64,000 nucleotides of DNA from Sinomonas atrocyanea (GCF_030811715.1 NZ_JAUSRH010000013.1:1-64000); one strand, 5' to 3'. Shown: positions 26,092 to 35,468, counted from the stretch's first letter. A program made the numbers and translations. Notes: a model not told the origin generated them from the sequence alone.

Positions 26092-28644
26092 ATGCACCGT
26101 TCGCTCCCGCGGGCTGTGGCATCGCTGGCGGCCGTCCCAGCGACGACGCTGCTCACTGCGGCCTTCCTGGCAGCCGGCGCCGTCCGGCTTGGCTGGGCCG
26201 GCGCGCGCGGGATGGCGGTGACGCCGCACTCGTTCCCGGACCGGTGGTGGGCGGTGCTGTCCAGCGCCCTGTGGACGCAGAACGCGTCCGTCTTCCTCCT
26301 CGGTGCGGTGCTGCTGCCCATGGCCGGCGCTGTGGCCGAGCGGCGTCTGGGGCCGCGGCGGTTCCTGGCTGCCGCCCTCAGCGCCCACGTGGCGGCGGTG
26401 CTCGCCGCCTCGGCCCTGGCCTACGGCCTCCGGGCCGCGGGCGGTGCCTGGTCCTCCCACCTGCTCAGGCACTCCTTCGCAGGCCCCGGCGCGATGGCCC
26501 TGGGGGCGCTCATGGCAGCCACCGCGGGCATGAGCCCACTGTGGCAGCGGAGGATCCGGGTGGCAGTGCTGGCGCTGACGGCCCTGCTCCTGCTCTACGG
26601 CGGCTCCCTCGCGGACCTGGTCCGCTTCCTGGCCGCCGTCGTGGGCCTGGCCCTCGGACCGGCCCTGCACGGTCGCAGGCCCCGGCTGCGGCCCGCAGCG
26701 GTCTCGCGCCGAGAGTCGCGCACGCTGATCGCCGTCGCCGTGGCTGCCGCCGCAGTCGGTCCCGTCATCGCCGGAATGCAGCCGCACGCGGCCGGTCCGC
26801 TCGCGGTCCTGCACCTGGTGTTCACCGGGCTGCAGCCGGTGGACCCCGACACGGTCCAGGCCCTGTGCTCGGATCCCTCCGCGGCCAGGCGCTGCGCCGC
26901 GGCCCTCCTGCAGCAGCGGGCCGGTGGCGGGGCCGTGTTCATGGCAGTGCTGCCCACCGTCCTTCTCCTCGTCCTCGCCGAGGGGATCCGCCGCGGCCGG
27001 CACGCGGCCTGGGCCGGCGCGGTGGCACTCGAGTGTGCGCTGGCCGGCATCGCCATCGTGGACATCGTGGCCGCCTTCACCCCTGCAGGTCCGGGCAGCG
27101 CGGCCGCGCAGGGCCTGGGCGCCGTGCACGTGGGGACGTTCCGCAACAAGCTCGCTCTGGTCCTTCCCCTGCTCACCCCCGCCGTCCTGGCCGGGCTCCT
27201 GCTGGCAACGCGTGCCCAGTTCCCGGTCCGCGCGCCCCGCGGCACCTACACCCGCCTCGCTGCCCGGCTCGCCGGGACCGGGGCGGCCCTGGCGCTGCTC
27301 TACTACGGCGCAGGGCTCACCCTCGCCGACCACTTCTCGGACCCGCCCCGGCCGCTGCAGCTGCTCGCAGACCTGCCCGACCGGTTCCTGCCCCTGGGCT
27401 ACCTCACGGACACGCCGCCGGCGTTCGTCCCCGAGACCCTCCCGGCCACCGTGCTGTACGAGGGCGTCGGAATCCTCTTCTGGGCCACCGCCGCCACACT
27501 CGCCCTGGGCACCTTCCTCAAGGTCCCCGGCCGCGCCTTGGCCGGGGACCGGGAACGCGCCGCGCTCCTGCTGGAAGCGGCCGGCGGGAACTGCAGCCTG
27601 TCATGGATGACCACCTGGGCGGGGAACCGGTACTGGTTCACCTCGGACGGCGACGGGTACATCGCCTACCGCCCCTCAGCCGGTGTTGCCCTGGCCCTCG
27701 GACCCCCGGTGTGCCCGGCCGCGAAGGAGCAGGCGGAACTCGCAGCCTTCGCCTCCTATGCCGCAGCCAACGGCTGGACCCCCTGCCTCTACGCCGTCCC
27801 CGAACGCACCAGGAGCACTGCGGCCGCCCTGGGCTGGGCGACAGTACAGATCGCCGAGGACGCTGTGCTGGACCTGGACACCCTCGACTTCACCGGTCGG
27901 AGGCACCAGAACACCCGCACGGCCCTCAACCGCGCCCGCCGCGAGGGCATCCGCTCGCACTGGACCACCTACGCCGGCGCCACTCCCGGCGAGCGCGAGC
28001 AGATCGAGGCGATCTCCGAGGAATGGATCGCCGGCAAAGGCATGCCCGAGATGGGATTCACCCTCGGCGGCACCGAGGAGATGAAGGACCCCGCGGTACG
28101 CCTCCTGCTCGCCGTCGACGCCCATGGCACCGTCCACGCCGTCTCCTCCTGGCTGCCCATCCACGAACACGGCGCGGTGACCGGTTGGACCCTGGACATC
28201 ATGCGCCGCCGCAGCACCGGGTTCCGGGCCGCCATCGAGTTCCTCATCGCCTCGGCGGCCCTGGACCTGAAGGACCAGGGCTTCCACACCCTCAGCCTCT
28301 CCGGCGCGCCGCTGGCCCGCAGCGGACCCGGCCCGGCACGGGGCTCCGCCTTGGACGGCGTCCTGCGCTGGCTGGGGAGCCTCCTCGAGCCTGCCTACGG
28401 CTTCCGCACGCTCCACGCCTTCAAGGCCAGGTTCCACCCCCGCTGGGAAGCCCTGCACTTGGCCTACCCCGACCCCGCGGCGCTGCCGGCCATCGCGACC
28501 GCCCTCACCCGCGCCTACCTGCCGCACCCCAGCCCGGCCCAGCAGTTCGGACTCGCACGCCGCATCGCCGGAGGCCTCCTCCACGGCCCGGGCCGCCGCG
28601 ACGAGCCGGCGATCGGCCCACGCCCGGCGCTCCAGGACACCTAG
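26092..28644 (+). CDS. Aminoacyl-phosphatidylglycerol synthase (MprF-like, DUF2156)
   Basis: An 850-residue membrane enzyme. The first ~270 residues are a rhomboid-like bundle (ASVFLLGAVLLPMAGAVAERRLGPRRF), then further helices to about 490, then the cytosolic synthase domain (about 500-835) with the family blocks NRYWFTSDGDGYIAYRPS, RRHQNTRTALNRARREGI, EEWIAGKGMPEMGFTLGG, DIMRRRSTGFRAAIEFLIA and HAFKARFHPRWE. It transfers Lys or Ala from tRNA to phosphatidylglycerol, lowering surface negative charge against cationic peptides. ATG 26092 follows GGAAGGAAGG. The amino acid used cannot be read. Divergent from a candidate hydrolase. Confidence 0.88.
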   Translation: MHRSLPRAVASLAAVPATTLLTAAFLAAGAVRLGWAGARGMAVTPHSFPDRWWAVLSSALWTQNASVFLLGAVLLPMAGAVAERRLGPRRFLAAALSAHVAAVLAASALAYGLRAAGGAWSSHLLRHSFAGPGAMALGALMAATAGMSPLWQRRIRVAVLALTALLLLYGGSLADLVRFLAAVVGLALGPALHGRRPRLRPAAVSRRESRTLIAVAVAAAAVGPVIAGMQPHAAGPLAVLHLVFTGLQPVDPDTVQALCSDPSAARRCAAALLQQRAGGGAVFMAVLPTVLLLVLAEGIRRGRHAAWAGAVALECALAGIAIVDIVAAFTPAGPGSAAAQGLGAVHVGTFRNKLALVLPLLTPAVLAGLLLATRAQFPVRAPRGTYTRLAARLAGTGAALALLYYGAGLTLADHFSDPPRPLQLLADLPDRFLPLGYLTDTPPAFVPETLPATVLYEGVGILFWATAATLALGTFLKVPGRALAGDRERAALLLEAAGGNCSLSWMTTWAGNRYWFTSDGDGYIAYRPSAGVALALGPPVCPAAKEQAELAAFASYAAANGWTPCLYAVPERTRSTAAALGWATVQIAEDAVLDLDTLDFTGRRHQNTRTALNRARREGIRSHWTTYAGATPGEREQIEAISEEWIAGKGMPEMGFTLGGTEEMKDPAVRLLLAVDAHGTVHAVSSWLPIHEHGAVTGWTLDIMRRRSTGFRAAIEFLIASAALDLKDQGFHTLSLSGAPLARSGPGPARGSALDGVLRWLGSLLEPAYGFRTLHAFKARFHPRWEALHLAYPDPAALPAIATALTRAYLPHPSPAQQFGLARRIAGGLLHGPGRRDEPAIGPRPALQDT

Positions 28645-28737
28645 CAGCCGGCACTCGGCGCCGCTCGCGCGGACGACGGCGGCGCCTCGCCGCGCCGGGG
28701 CTGTCCCGCCGGCCGCCGGGGGCCTAGCCTGTGGCGT

Positions 28738-29139
28738 ATGTCAGCACCTCCTGTGCCCTATGTCCTGTTCCCCGGCAACGCCCGCGAGGCCCTCGGCTTC
28801 TACCACGGCGTCTTCGGCGGCGACCTCGCCCTCTACACGCGCGCGCAGTTCGGCCGCACCGACGAGCCCGGTGACGCGATCGCCCACGGCGAGCTGACCG
28901 GCGTCGTCCACCTCAGCGGCGCCGACGCCGATTCCGGGAGCCCCGGGGTGCGGACCGAGGGGCTCATGCTCTCGCTCCTGGGCACGGCCGACGAGCCGAC
29001 GCTGCGGGCCTGGTTCGACGGCCTGGCCGAGGGCGGGCGGGTGGTCGACCCGCTGCAGGAGCGGCCGTGGGGCGCCTCGGACGGGCAGGTCGTGGACCGG
29101 TTCGGGCTCCACTGGCTGATCGGCTTCGAGCCCTCGTAG
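28738..29139 (+). CDS. VOC-family protein, PhnB-like
   Basis: A 133-residue PhnB/3-demethylubiquinone-type VOC protein: PPVPYVLFPGNAREALGFYHGVFGGDLALYTRAQFG, then GEGG-type DPLQERPWGASDGQVVDRFGLHWLIGFE. Such proteins bind a metal or small ligand; no function can be fixed. TAGCCT seven bases before the ATG with no ribosome site fits a leaderless mRNA. It ends nine bases before the GTG of the PEP-binding enzyme and may be co-transcribed with it. Confidence 0.85.
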   Translation: MSAPPVPYVLFPGNAREALGFYHGVFGGDLALYTRAQFGRTDEPGDAIAHGELTGVVHLSGADADSGSPGVRTEGLMLSLLGTADEPTLRAWFDGLAEGGRVVDPLQERPWGASDGQVVDRFGLHWLIGFEPS

Positions 29140-29147
29140 GGGCAGCC

Positions 29148-31646
29148 GTGGCCCTGGTCCTGCCGCTCGGCGACGCGGCCGCCGACCTCGCGACGGCGGG
29201 CGGCAAGGGCGCCTCGCTGGCACGGATGGTCCGGGCCGGGCTCCCGGTGCCCGGCGGGTTCTGCGTCACCACGGCCGCGTACCGGGCGTTCGTCGCGGGC
29301 TTCGGCGGCGCGATCGACCCCGGCGACCCGGACCGCACCGCGGCGCTGTTCGCCGAGCACCCGCTGCCGGCCGGGCTCGCCGAGGAGATCCTGGCCGCCT
29401 ACGGCGGGCTGGGCGAGGGCGTCCCGGTCGCGGTGCGCTCCTCGGCCACCGCGGAGGACCTGCCGGGCATGTCCTTCGCCGGGCAGCAGGACTCCTACCT
29501 CAACGTCCGCGGCGAGGGGCTGCTCGGGGCGGTGCAGAAGTGCTGGGCGTCGCTGTGGAGCCCGCGCGCGGTTGCCTACCGCGACCAGCACGGCGTGCCG
29601 CACGATGCGGCGGCACTCGCCGTCGTGGTGCAGGAGCTCGTCGACGCGGACGCGTCCGGGGTGCTGTTCACCGCCGACCCGGTGACGGGCAGCGAGGACG
29701 AGACCGTCATCAACGCCTCGTGGGGGCTGGGCGAGTCGGTGGTCGGCGGGCATGTCATCCCGGACTCCGTCGTCGTCCGCTCCGGCGCCGTGGCGAGCAC
29801 GACGATCGGCGACAAGACGGTCCTGACCGTCCGCACCGCGGACGGGACCGACGAGCGGCCCGTGCCCGACGAGCGCCGGCGCGAGCCCGTCCTCGCTCCC
29901 GCCGAGGCGCTCGAGCTGGCCGCGCTCGGGGCCCGGGTGCGGGACCTGTTCGGGGTGCCGATGGACATCGAGTGGGTGCGGAGCCAGGGGCGGTTCGCGA
30001 TCGTGCAGGCGCGCCCGGTCACCGTGCTCGGGCCGGAGCTCGGCGAATGGAACGACACGGCCAAGGGCGAGTACCTGTGGACCAGCGGGAACCTCGGGGA
30101 GGCCATCCCGGACGTCATGACGCCGATCACGTGGTCGTTCGTGAAGCTGTTCATCCACGAGGCCATGTCGGCCTCCGCCATCCCCGGCTTCGACCTCGTG
30201 GGCAACATCGGCGGCCGCTTCTACCTCAACCTCACCCCCATCTACTCCATGGTCCGGGCCCTCCACGTGAAGGGCTGGGCGAGCACGGTCGCCAACGTGT
30301 TCGGCCGCATCCCGGAGGACCTCGACGTGCCCACCGTGAAGGTCCTCGACTGGCCCACGCTGAAGCGCATGGTGCCGGGTGCGATCCGGGTGCGGCGCCG
30401 CGCCAGGGCCAACCTGGCCCAGATGCGCCCCTTCCTGGCCGAGTCCCGCGGCCGCTGCGCCGGGCTGCGCGCCCGCATCGCCGCCACGGAATCGCCTGCG
30501 GAGCTGGCCGCGCTGTACCGGCAGGAGGTCGGGCCGCTCTTCGTCACGGCCGCCCGGATGCTCGAGGCGGCGGGGCGGCAGGGCGGCGGGACCCTGCTCT
30601 ACACGCGGGAGAAGCTGCGCAAGCTCATGGGCAGCACGGACGCCGAGGCGATGCTCACTGGGGTCAATGCCGACGGCGGGCTGGCGAGCCTCGGCCTGCT
30701 GGTCGGCCTGACCCGGCTGGCCCGCGGCGAGATCGGCCGGGACGAGTTCGCGCGCGAGTACGGCCACCGCGGGCCGCACGAGTGCGAGCTCTCGGCGCCC
30801 CGGCCGGGCGAGGACCCCGGCTGGATCGACGCCCAGCTCGCCGGCCTCCACGACCTGCAGTTCAGCACGGACGCGCTGCTCGCCCGCCAGCGGCAGGCCC
30901 GGGACGAGGCCTGGGCGCGCTTCGCCGCGCGCTACCCGCGCCGGGTGCCCGCGATGCGGGAGCAGGTGCGCCGCTGGAACGGGATTGTCCGCGACCGCGA
31001 GGCCACCCGCTCGGAGTCGGTGCGCACGTTCTGGGTGGTGCGCGAGTTCGTGCTGCGCGCCGGCGAGCTCACCGGCCGGCCCGACGACCTCTGGTACCTC
31101 TACCTCGAGGAGCTCCTCGACGTGCTCGAGGGGAAGCCGGCCGCGCTCGCGCGGGTGCCCGCCCGCCGGGCCGCCTACCAGCGGTACGCCGCGCTGCCGC
31201 CCTACCCGAGGCTCATCGTGGGCCGTTTCGACCCGGTGCGGTGGGCCGCGAGCCCGGACCGGCGGACCGACCTCTACGACTCCCGCGGCGCCGCCGTCCC
31301 CGTGGAGGAGGGCATCACCGGGTTCCCCGGCGCGCCGGGCGTGGTGGAGGGCACCGCCCGGGTGATCGCGCGCCCGGAGGACGGCGCGCGGCTGAACGCC
31401 GGCGAGATCCTCGTGACCACGCTGACCAACGTGGGCTGGACGCCGATGTTCCCGCGCGCCGCCGCCGTGGTAACCGACCTCGGCGCGCCGCTCTCGCACG
31501 CCTCGATCGTGGCCCGCGAGCTCGGCATCCCGGCCGTGGTCGGCACCGGCAACGCGACCAGGCTGATTCACGACGGCGACCGCCTCCGCGTCGACGGCGA
31601 GCGCGGCACCGTCGAGGTGCTGCAGTCGGACGGTTCGGCCAAGTGA
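29148..31646 (+). CDS. PEP/pyruvate-binding enzyme, rifampicin phosphotransferase-like
   Basis: An 832-residue protein in PEP-synthase order: an ATP-grasp PEP/pyruvate-binding domain (LATAGGKGASLARMVRAGLPVPGGFC, VRSSATAEDLPGMSFAGQQDSYLNV, VLFTADPVTG), a long middle domain (about 310-740), and a C-terminal swivelling phosphohistidine domain with His784 in DLGAPLSHASIVARELGIPAVVG. It has no PEP-synthase C-terminal barrel. This is the layout of rifampicin phosphotransferase (RPH), which phosphorylates rifamycin, and of other ATP-dependent dikinases, so drug resistance is possible but unproven. GTG 29148 is the start best aligned with the family; a longer frame from 29067 adds unrelated residues. 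Confidence 0.85.
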   Translation: MALVLPLGDAAADLATAGGKGASLARMVRAGLPVPGGFCVTTAAYRAFVAGFGGAIDPGDPDRTAALFAEHPLPAGLAEEILAAYGGLGEGVPVAVRSSATAEDLPGMSFAGQQDSYLNVRGEGLLGAVQKCWASLWSPRAVAYRDQHGVPHDAAALAVVVQELVDADASGVLFTADPVTGSEDETVINASWGLGESVVGGHVIPDSVVVRSGAVASTTIGDKTVLTVRTADGTDERPVPDERRREPVLAPAEALELAALGARVRDLFGVPMDIEWVRSQGRFAIVQARPVTVLGPELGEWNDTAKGEYLWTSGNLGEAIPDVMTPITWSFVKLFIHEAMSASAIPGFDLVGNIGGRFYLNLTPIYSMVRALHVKGWASTVANVFGRIPEDLDVPTVKVLDWPTLKRMVPGAIRVRRRARANLAQMRPFLAESRGRCAGLRARIAATESPAELAALYRQEVGPLFVTAARMLEAAGRQGGGTLLYTREKLRKLMGSTDAEAMLTGVNADGGLASLGLLVGLTRLARGEIGRDEFAREYGHRGPHECELSAPRPGEDPGWIDAQLAGLHDLQFSTDALLARQRQARDEAWARFAARYPRRVPAMREQVRRWNGIVRDREATRSESVRTFWVVREFVLRAGELTGRPDDLWYLYLEELLDVLEGKPAALARVPARRAAYQRYAALPPYPRLIVGRFDPVRWAASPDRRTDLYDSRGAAVPVEEGITGFPGAPGVVEGTARVIARPEDGARLNAGEILVTTLTNVGWTPMFPRAAAVVTDLGAPLSHASIVARELGIPAVVGTGNATRLIHDGDRLRVDGERGTVEVLQSDGSAK

Positions 31647-31696
31647 TCCGGCAGCTCTCGGTTTCCTGGTCCACCCGCGCGGGTAAGTCCAGAGGC

Positions 31697-31930
31697 ATGC
31701 CCCACCCAGAGCCCGCCCGGCCGCTGCACGCGACAATGCTCGAGATGCTCCGCGAAGCCCGCAGGCGCGGCATGTCGCACAGCGCCTGCTCGCTCGAGGT
31801 CTGCGCGTCGCGGATGGCCGCCCACGCCCCGACCGGGGAACAGGTGGGATCCCCCTGCGGAGGCTGCCTCGAGCGGTGGCCCTGCGGGACCGTGCTGGCC
31901 ATCATCGGCGGCGTGGAGCGGGCCGCTTAG
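31697..31930 (+). CDS. Small Cys-rich protein
   Basis: A 77-residue protein starting MPHPEPARPLHATMLEMLREARRRGMSHSACSL, with a C-terminal cluster SPCGGCLERWPCGTVLAII that resembles the C-x-x-C...WPC-x-T motif of short actinobacterial proteins of unknown role. Cysteines may bind zinc. It overlaps the convergent HA-domain gene by four bases. The ribosome site is weak, GAGGC just ahead of the ATG at 31697. It starts about 50 bases after the RPH-like gene and could be read from the same transcript. Confidence 0.65.
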   Translation: MPHPEPARPLHATMLEMLREARRRGMSHSACSLEVCASRMAAHAPTGEQVGSPCGGCLERWPCGTVLAIIGGVERAA

Positions 31931-32220
31931 CCTTCCCGACCTTCCGAGGACCAGCCCCGCCCCAGAACGCCCTGGAGGGCGCCGGCACGCTCGGCGCTCA
32001 GCCTCCCGCGCCGGTCGGCCGCGCGCTGCCCGTCCAGCCACGAGCCGAGCCTCGCCTCCGCCGCATCCTGCGCGGCGGTGACCTCCGGCACGCGGCCGCG
32101 CTCGCGGAGGAAGGCCGCCAAATCGTTGACGGCGATGGCGAAGTCCTGGTCGCGCTGCTGCCGCAGCGCCGAGAGGCCCGTGACGTCCCGCGCGGACCGC
32201 GTCCGCAGATCCCTGTACAT
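31927..32220 (-). CDS. Orphan helicase-associated (HA) domain protein
   Basis: A 97-residue protein that is nearly all one HA domain: RDQDFAIAVNDLAAFLRERGRVPEVTAAQDAAEARLGSWLDGQRAADRRGRLSAERAGALQGVLGRGW. These tri-helical repeats are usually appended to helicases and bind nucleic acid, but no helicase is adjacent here. The ATG at 32220 follows GGGGG by five bases; a longer frame upstream is Arg/Pro-rich and lacks homology. Its stop overlaps that of the preceding convergent small gene (31927-31930). Function unknown; single-HA proteins do occur elsewhere in actinobacteria. Confidence 0.7.
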   Translation of the reverse strand: MYRDLRTRSARDVTGLSALRQQRDQDFAIAVNDLAAFLRERGRVPEVTAAQDAAEARLGSWLDGQRAADRRGRLSAERAGALQGVLGRGWSSEGREG

Positions 32221-32580
32221 GCGACCCCCAATAGCCGAACTCGAGGTCGGAACCAGCGCCGGCGCTCCCCTCGTGGAAGCGGCGGGCGGTGCCCGATAAC
32301 CGGGACGATAACGCCGCCGAAACGCCCCCGACAAGGGTCTCGGCGCGGGCTTGGAGCGGCCCGGATGGGCGTTGTCACATGGCCTGCGGGTGCGCATCTG
32401 CCGTCATTGCTGGGCAGTCTTGACGCCGCGGGGCCGCTCTCCGGGACAGGCATGACAGCGCGTCGGCGGGAATTGTCAAGTCCATGGATGAACCGCGGTC
32501 CGGACGCCACCGAGACCGAGGCCCGGCGGCCCATCCTCTGGCCGCTTGTCCGCCCCCAGTCCCGTGGTGACACTGGTGGA
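32221..32580. other. 360-bp region upstream of the LAL regulator, no gene seen
   Basis: No supported coding sequence. It holds the divergent promoters of the HA-domain gene and the large regulator. An in-frame ATG at 32488 could lengthen the regulator by 31 residues, which lack similarity to the family. Otherwise nothing stands out. Confidence 0.5.
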
Positions 32581-35370
32581 GTGAGGCAGCCGCGGTGCCC
32601 TGTGGTGATCGGCCGGCGGGCCGAGCTGGACGCACTCCGGGAGGCGCTGGAAGCAGCGCGGCGGGGCGAGGGACGGTGTGCGGTGCTGAGCGGCGAGCCG
32701 GGCATCGGCAAGTCGCGGCTGGCCCAGGAAGTAGTGGGCTGGGCCGCGGATCTTGGGGCGCCCGCGGCCACCGGACGCGCCCTGCCGGGATCGGGTTCGT
32801 CCGCCTACCGCCCGCTCGCCGAGGCCCTCCTGCAGTTGTCACGCTCCCGGCCCCTGCCCGACGATCCCTCCCTCCGGCCCTGGCTCGTCCTCCTGCGGCC
32901 GCTCCTGCCGACGCCTCCGGACGCCCCGCCGCCGGGCATGGACGTGCCGCCAGATCTTCGCGCCGAGGCCCTGCTGAGGGTCGTGGAGCGGGTCAGCGTC
33001 CCAGGCCTGGTCCTCGTCCTGGAAGACCTCCACTGGGCAGATCCGGAGACCGTGGCGGCGGTGGAGTATCTGGCCGGCAACCTCGCCGGCCAGCGGCTCC
33101 TGCTGGTGCTGACCATGAGGCAGAGCCCGCCCTCGGCCGCCCTGGATCTGGCTGGAAGGCTGCGCGGCAGCGCGGACTCGGTGTCTGTGGCGTTGGAGCG
33201 GCTCAGCGGGGAGGAGGCCGCCCAGATGGCCCGCACCTGCCTGCCCGATGCCGATCCCGAGACGATTGCGAGGGTGCAGGAGGCATCGGAGGGGATCCCG
33301 CTGCTGGTCGAGGACCTGCTCGCCTCGCCCGGCGTGCCCGCCGGGTTCGCCGCCACAGTCGAGGCCCGCCTCGGCGGCCTTGCCCCAGCGGAGCGGGAGG
33401 TTGTCGAGGCCGCCGCCGTCCTCGGACGCCACTTCGACTGGGACCTGCTCCCGGCCATGACCAGCCAGACCCAGGCCGCGGTCGCCCGAGCGCTCGAGGC
33501 CGGGGTGGGCAGCCTGCTCTTGGCAGCGGAGGGCCAGTCCATGGGATTCCGCCACGCGCTCACCAGGGAAGCCGTTCTGGACCGCGTCATCCCTCCCCGT
33601 CAGAGGGACCTGGCCAGGGCAGCCTTGGCTGCCCTGGACGGGGCGGAGGACCCGAGGCCGGGCAGACGTGAGCTCGCCACGGAGCTGGCGCTGCGCGCCG
33701 GAGACCGGCACAGGGCTGGGACGCTGCTGGCAGCTTCTGGACGGGAGTCCCTGGCATGGGGAGCGCTGTCCACCGCTGCTGCAGCGCTGCGGCACGCCGT
33801 GGACCTGCTCGACGGGTCCGCCGAGGGGACCAGTGCCGAGCTCGACCTCGTGGAGGCCCTGGCCCTCGCGGGGCGGGTGGACGAGGCCGCCCGGGCAGGC
33901 GGCCGCCTCCTCGCCCGCCTCGGGACGGACCCGCGGTCATCAGGTCTGCGTGTCGAGGCCCACCTCCGGCTGGCCCAGGCCGGGGTCTCTGCCTCCCGCT
34001 GGCGGATGGCCCGGTACCACCTCGACCTGGCCGCCGCCGACTCCGCGGGCCCGGAGGAGTCCCCTGGCCATGGAGCATGGGCGGCCGTGCTCGAAGCCGA
34101 CCTCGCGATGGCGTCGGGCGACTACGCGGCCGCGATCGGACTGGCCGAGGCGGCCCTGGCTACCGGAGGGGTCGCGCCGGCCGTCAGCTGCCACGCCCAG
34201 GAGATCCTCGGCCGCGCCCGCCGCTCCACGGACCTGCCCGCGGCCCGCGCAGCATTCGAGGCCGCGCTGCTCACCGCGGAGGCCGCCGACCTTCCGCTGT
34301 GGCGCCTGCGCGCCCTGCACGAGCTCGGCACGATCGACCTCTTCGACCATGCCGGCGTCGACCGGCTGCTCCAGGCCCGGCGCGCCGCCGACGACCTGGG
34401 TGCGGTCAGCACCGCAGCGGTCGTGGACCTCCAGCTCTCGGCCGCCTTCACCTGCCGCTGGGACCTCGACGCCTGCGACCGCCACGCCGCCTCCGCGATC
34501 TCGGTCGCCGAGGCCCTCGGGCTGGTGCAGGTGCGCGCCAAGGCGCTGGCCATGCTCGCCGGGAGCGCCAGCATGCGGGCCGACGCCGAGGCCACCGAGA
34601 GGTACGCGACCCTGACGAGGGCCGCCGCCCCCGAGGAGGCGATGCTGGAGGGCTTCGTCTGGGGTGCGCGCGGGATGGCCCTGCTCCTCAGCGGCCGGGA
34701 CCGGGAAGCCCTGGCCCCCTGGGAACACGGGATCACGATACTGGCGGGCGTGCCCCACGCCGAGCCAGCCTCGATGCGAGCGCTCTGGCCCCTCGCTCTC
34801 GCCGCCCAGGGAGACCGCCGCGCACTGGAGGCCGTGCAGAAGGCCCGCCGTCTCGGCGTGGCCTCCTTCGGCCTCAACCGCGCCCTCGTCGGCTACGCGG
34901 AGGCCGTCCTGGCCGGCCGCCGGGGAGAGGCGCGCCGGGCACGGGACCTGGCAGCAGCGGCGGATCTGGAGTGGACCAACTGCGAAGGCTGGGCCGACCT
35001 GGCCAGGCTGCTCGCCGCACCGGGCGCCGCCGCCGACGGCTGGGGCGACCCCGCCCGGTGGCTCCGGGGCGCCCCCGAGCGCTTCGAAGCCCGCGGACTC
35101 CCGGAAATGGGCCGCCGCTGCCGGGAACTGCTCAGGACCTGCGAACCGAATCCCTGGGCGGACGCCGGAGTGAGCCCACGCGAGGCGGACGTCCTCCGAC
35201 TCGTCTCCCAGGGGCTGCCGAACAAGGACATCGCCACGCGGCTGGGCCTCTCCCCCAGGACGGTCGAGAAGCACGTCGAATCGCTCCTGCGCAAGGCGGG
35301 CGCCCGGACGCGCACCGAGCTCGTCGCCCGCCTGGCCACCAGCCCGCACACGCCACCGGGGACCACGTAG
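32581..35370 (+). CDS. Large ATP-binding LuxR-family regulator (LAL)
   Basis: A 929-residue protein with an N-terminal AAA domain: Walker A SGEPGIGKSRLAQ (about residue 40), Walker B LVLVLEDLHWADPETVAAVEY (about 135-155), a long TPR-like helical middle (about 350-830), and a C-terminal LuxR helix-turn-helix ATPREADVLRLVSQGLPNKDIATRL-like block NKDIATRLGLSPRTVEKHVES. It is a STAND ATPase that probably oligomerises on binding a sugar or other inducer and then activates transcription. GTG 32581 was chosen as the first start before the conserved VVIGRRAELDALREAL; ATG 32488 and GTG 32602/32605 are alternatives. The target genes are not evident; the cupin gene downstream is the nearest. Confidence 0.9.
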   Translation: MRQPRCPVVIGRRAELDALREALEAARRGEGRCAVLSGEPGIGKSRLAQEVVGWAADLGAPAATGRALPGSGSSAYRPLAEALLQLSRSRPLPDDPSLRPWLVLLRPLLPTPPDAPPPGMDVPPDLRAEALLRVVERVSVPGLVLVLEDLHWADPETVAAVEYLAGNLAGQRLLLVLTMRQSPPSAALDLAGRLRGSADSVSVALERLSGEEAAQMARTCLPDADPETIARVQEASEGIPLLVEDLLASPGVPAGFAATVEARLGGLAPAEREVVEAAAVLGRHFDWDLLPAMTSQTQAAVARALEAGVGSLLLAAEGQSMGFRHALTREAVLDRVIPPRQRDLARAALAALDGAEDPRPGRRELATELALRAGDRHRAGTLLAASGRESLAWGALSTAAAALRHAVDLLDGSAEGTSAELDLVEALALAGRVDEAARAGGRLLARLGTDPRSSGLRVEAHLRLAQAGVSASRWRMARYHLDLAAADSAGPEESPGHGAWAAVLEADLAMASGDYAAAIGLAEAALATGGVAPAVSCHAQEILGRARRSTDLPAARAAFEAALLTAEAADLPLWRLRALHELGTIDLFDHAGVDRLLQARRAADDLGAVSTAAVVDLQLSAAFTCRWDLDACDRHAASAISVAEALGLVQVRAKALAMLAGSASMRADAEATERYATLTRAAAPEEAMLEGFVWGARGMALLLSGRDREALAPWEHGITILAGVPHAEPASMRALWPLALAAQGDRRALEAVQKARRLGVASFGLNRALVGYAEAVLAGRRGEARRARDLAAAADLEWTNCEGWADLARLLAAPGAAADGWGDPARWLRGAPERFEARGLPEMGRRCRELLRTCEPNPWADAGVSPREADVLRLVSQGLPNKDIATRLGLSPRTVEKHVESLLRKAGARTRTELVARLATSPHTPPGTT

Positions 35371-35468
35371 CCGTGGCCACCGCTACGTGATCCTGCCGAT
35401 GCCGGCACCAGTCCCCTGGGCGCACTCTGAAACCGTCCACCGGCAGATCAGCGAGAAAGGACCCGGAG

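Noticed and set aside
26020-27333. Long minus-strand frame opposite the aminoacyl-PG synthase
   Set aside because: It shows only shadow composition (Gly/Arg/Gln-rich), while the plus-strand frame has clear DUF2156 motifs and a strong ribosome site.
28656-28686. Hairpin after the aminoacyl-PG synthase
   Set aside because: Only a 7-bp GGCGCCG/CGGCGCC stem with a long loop, which is expected by chance in this GC content.
24030-28727. Plus-strand frame of more than 1500 codons across hydrolase, esterase and synthase
   Set aside because: Pro/Arg/Gly-rich shadow of high-GC coding DNA crossing several real genes.
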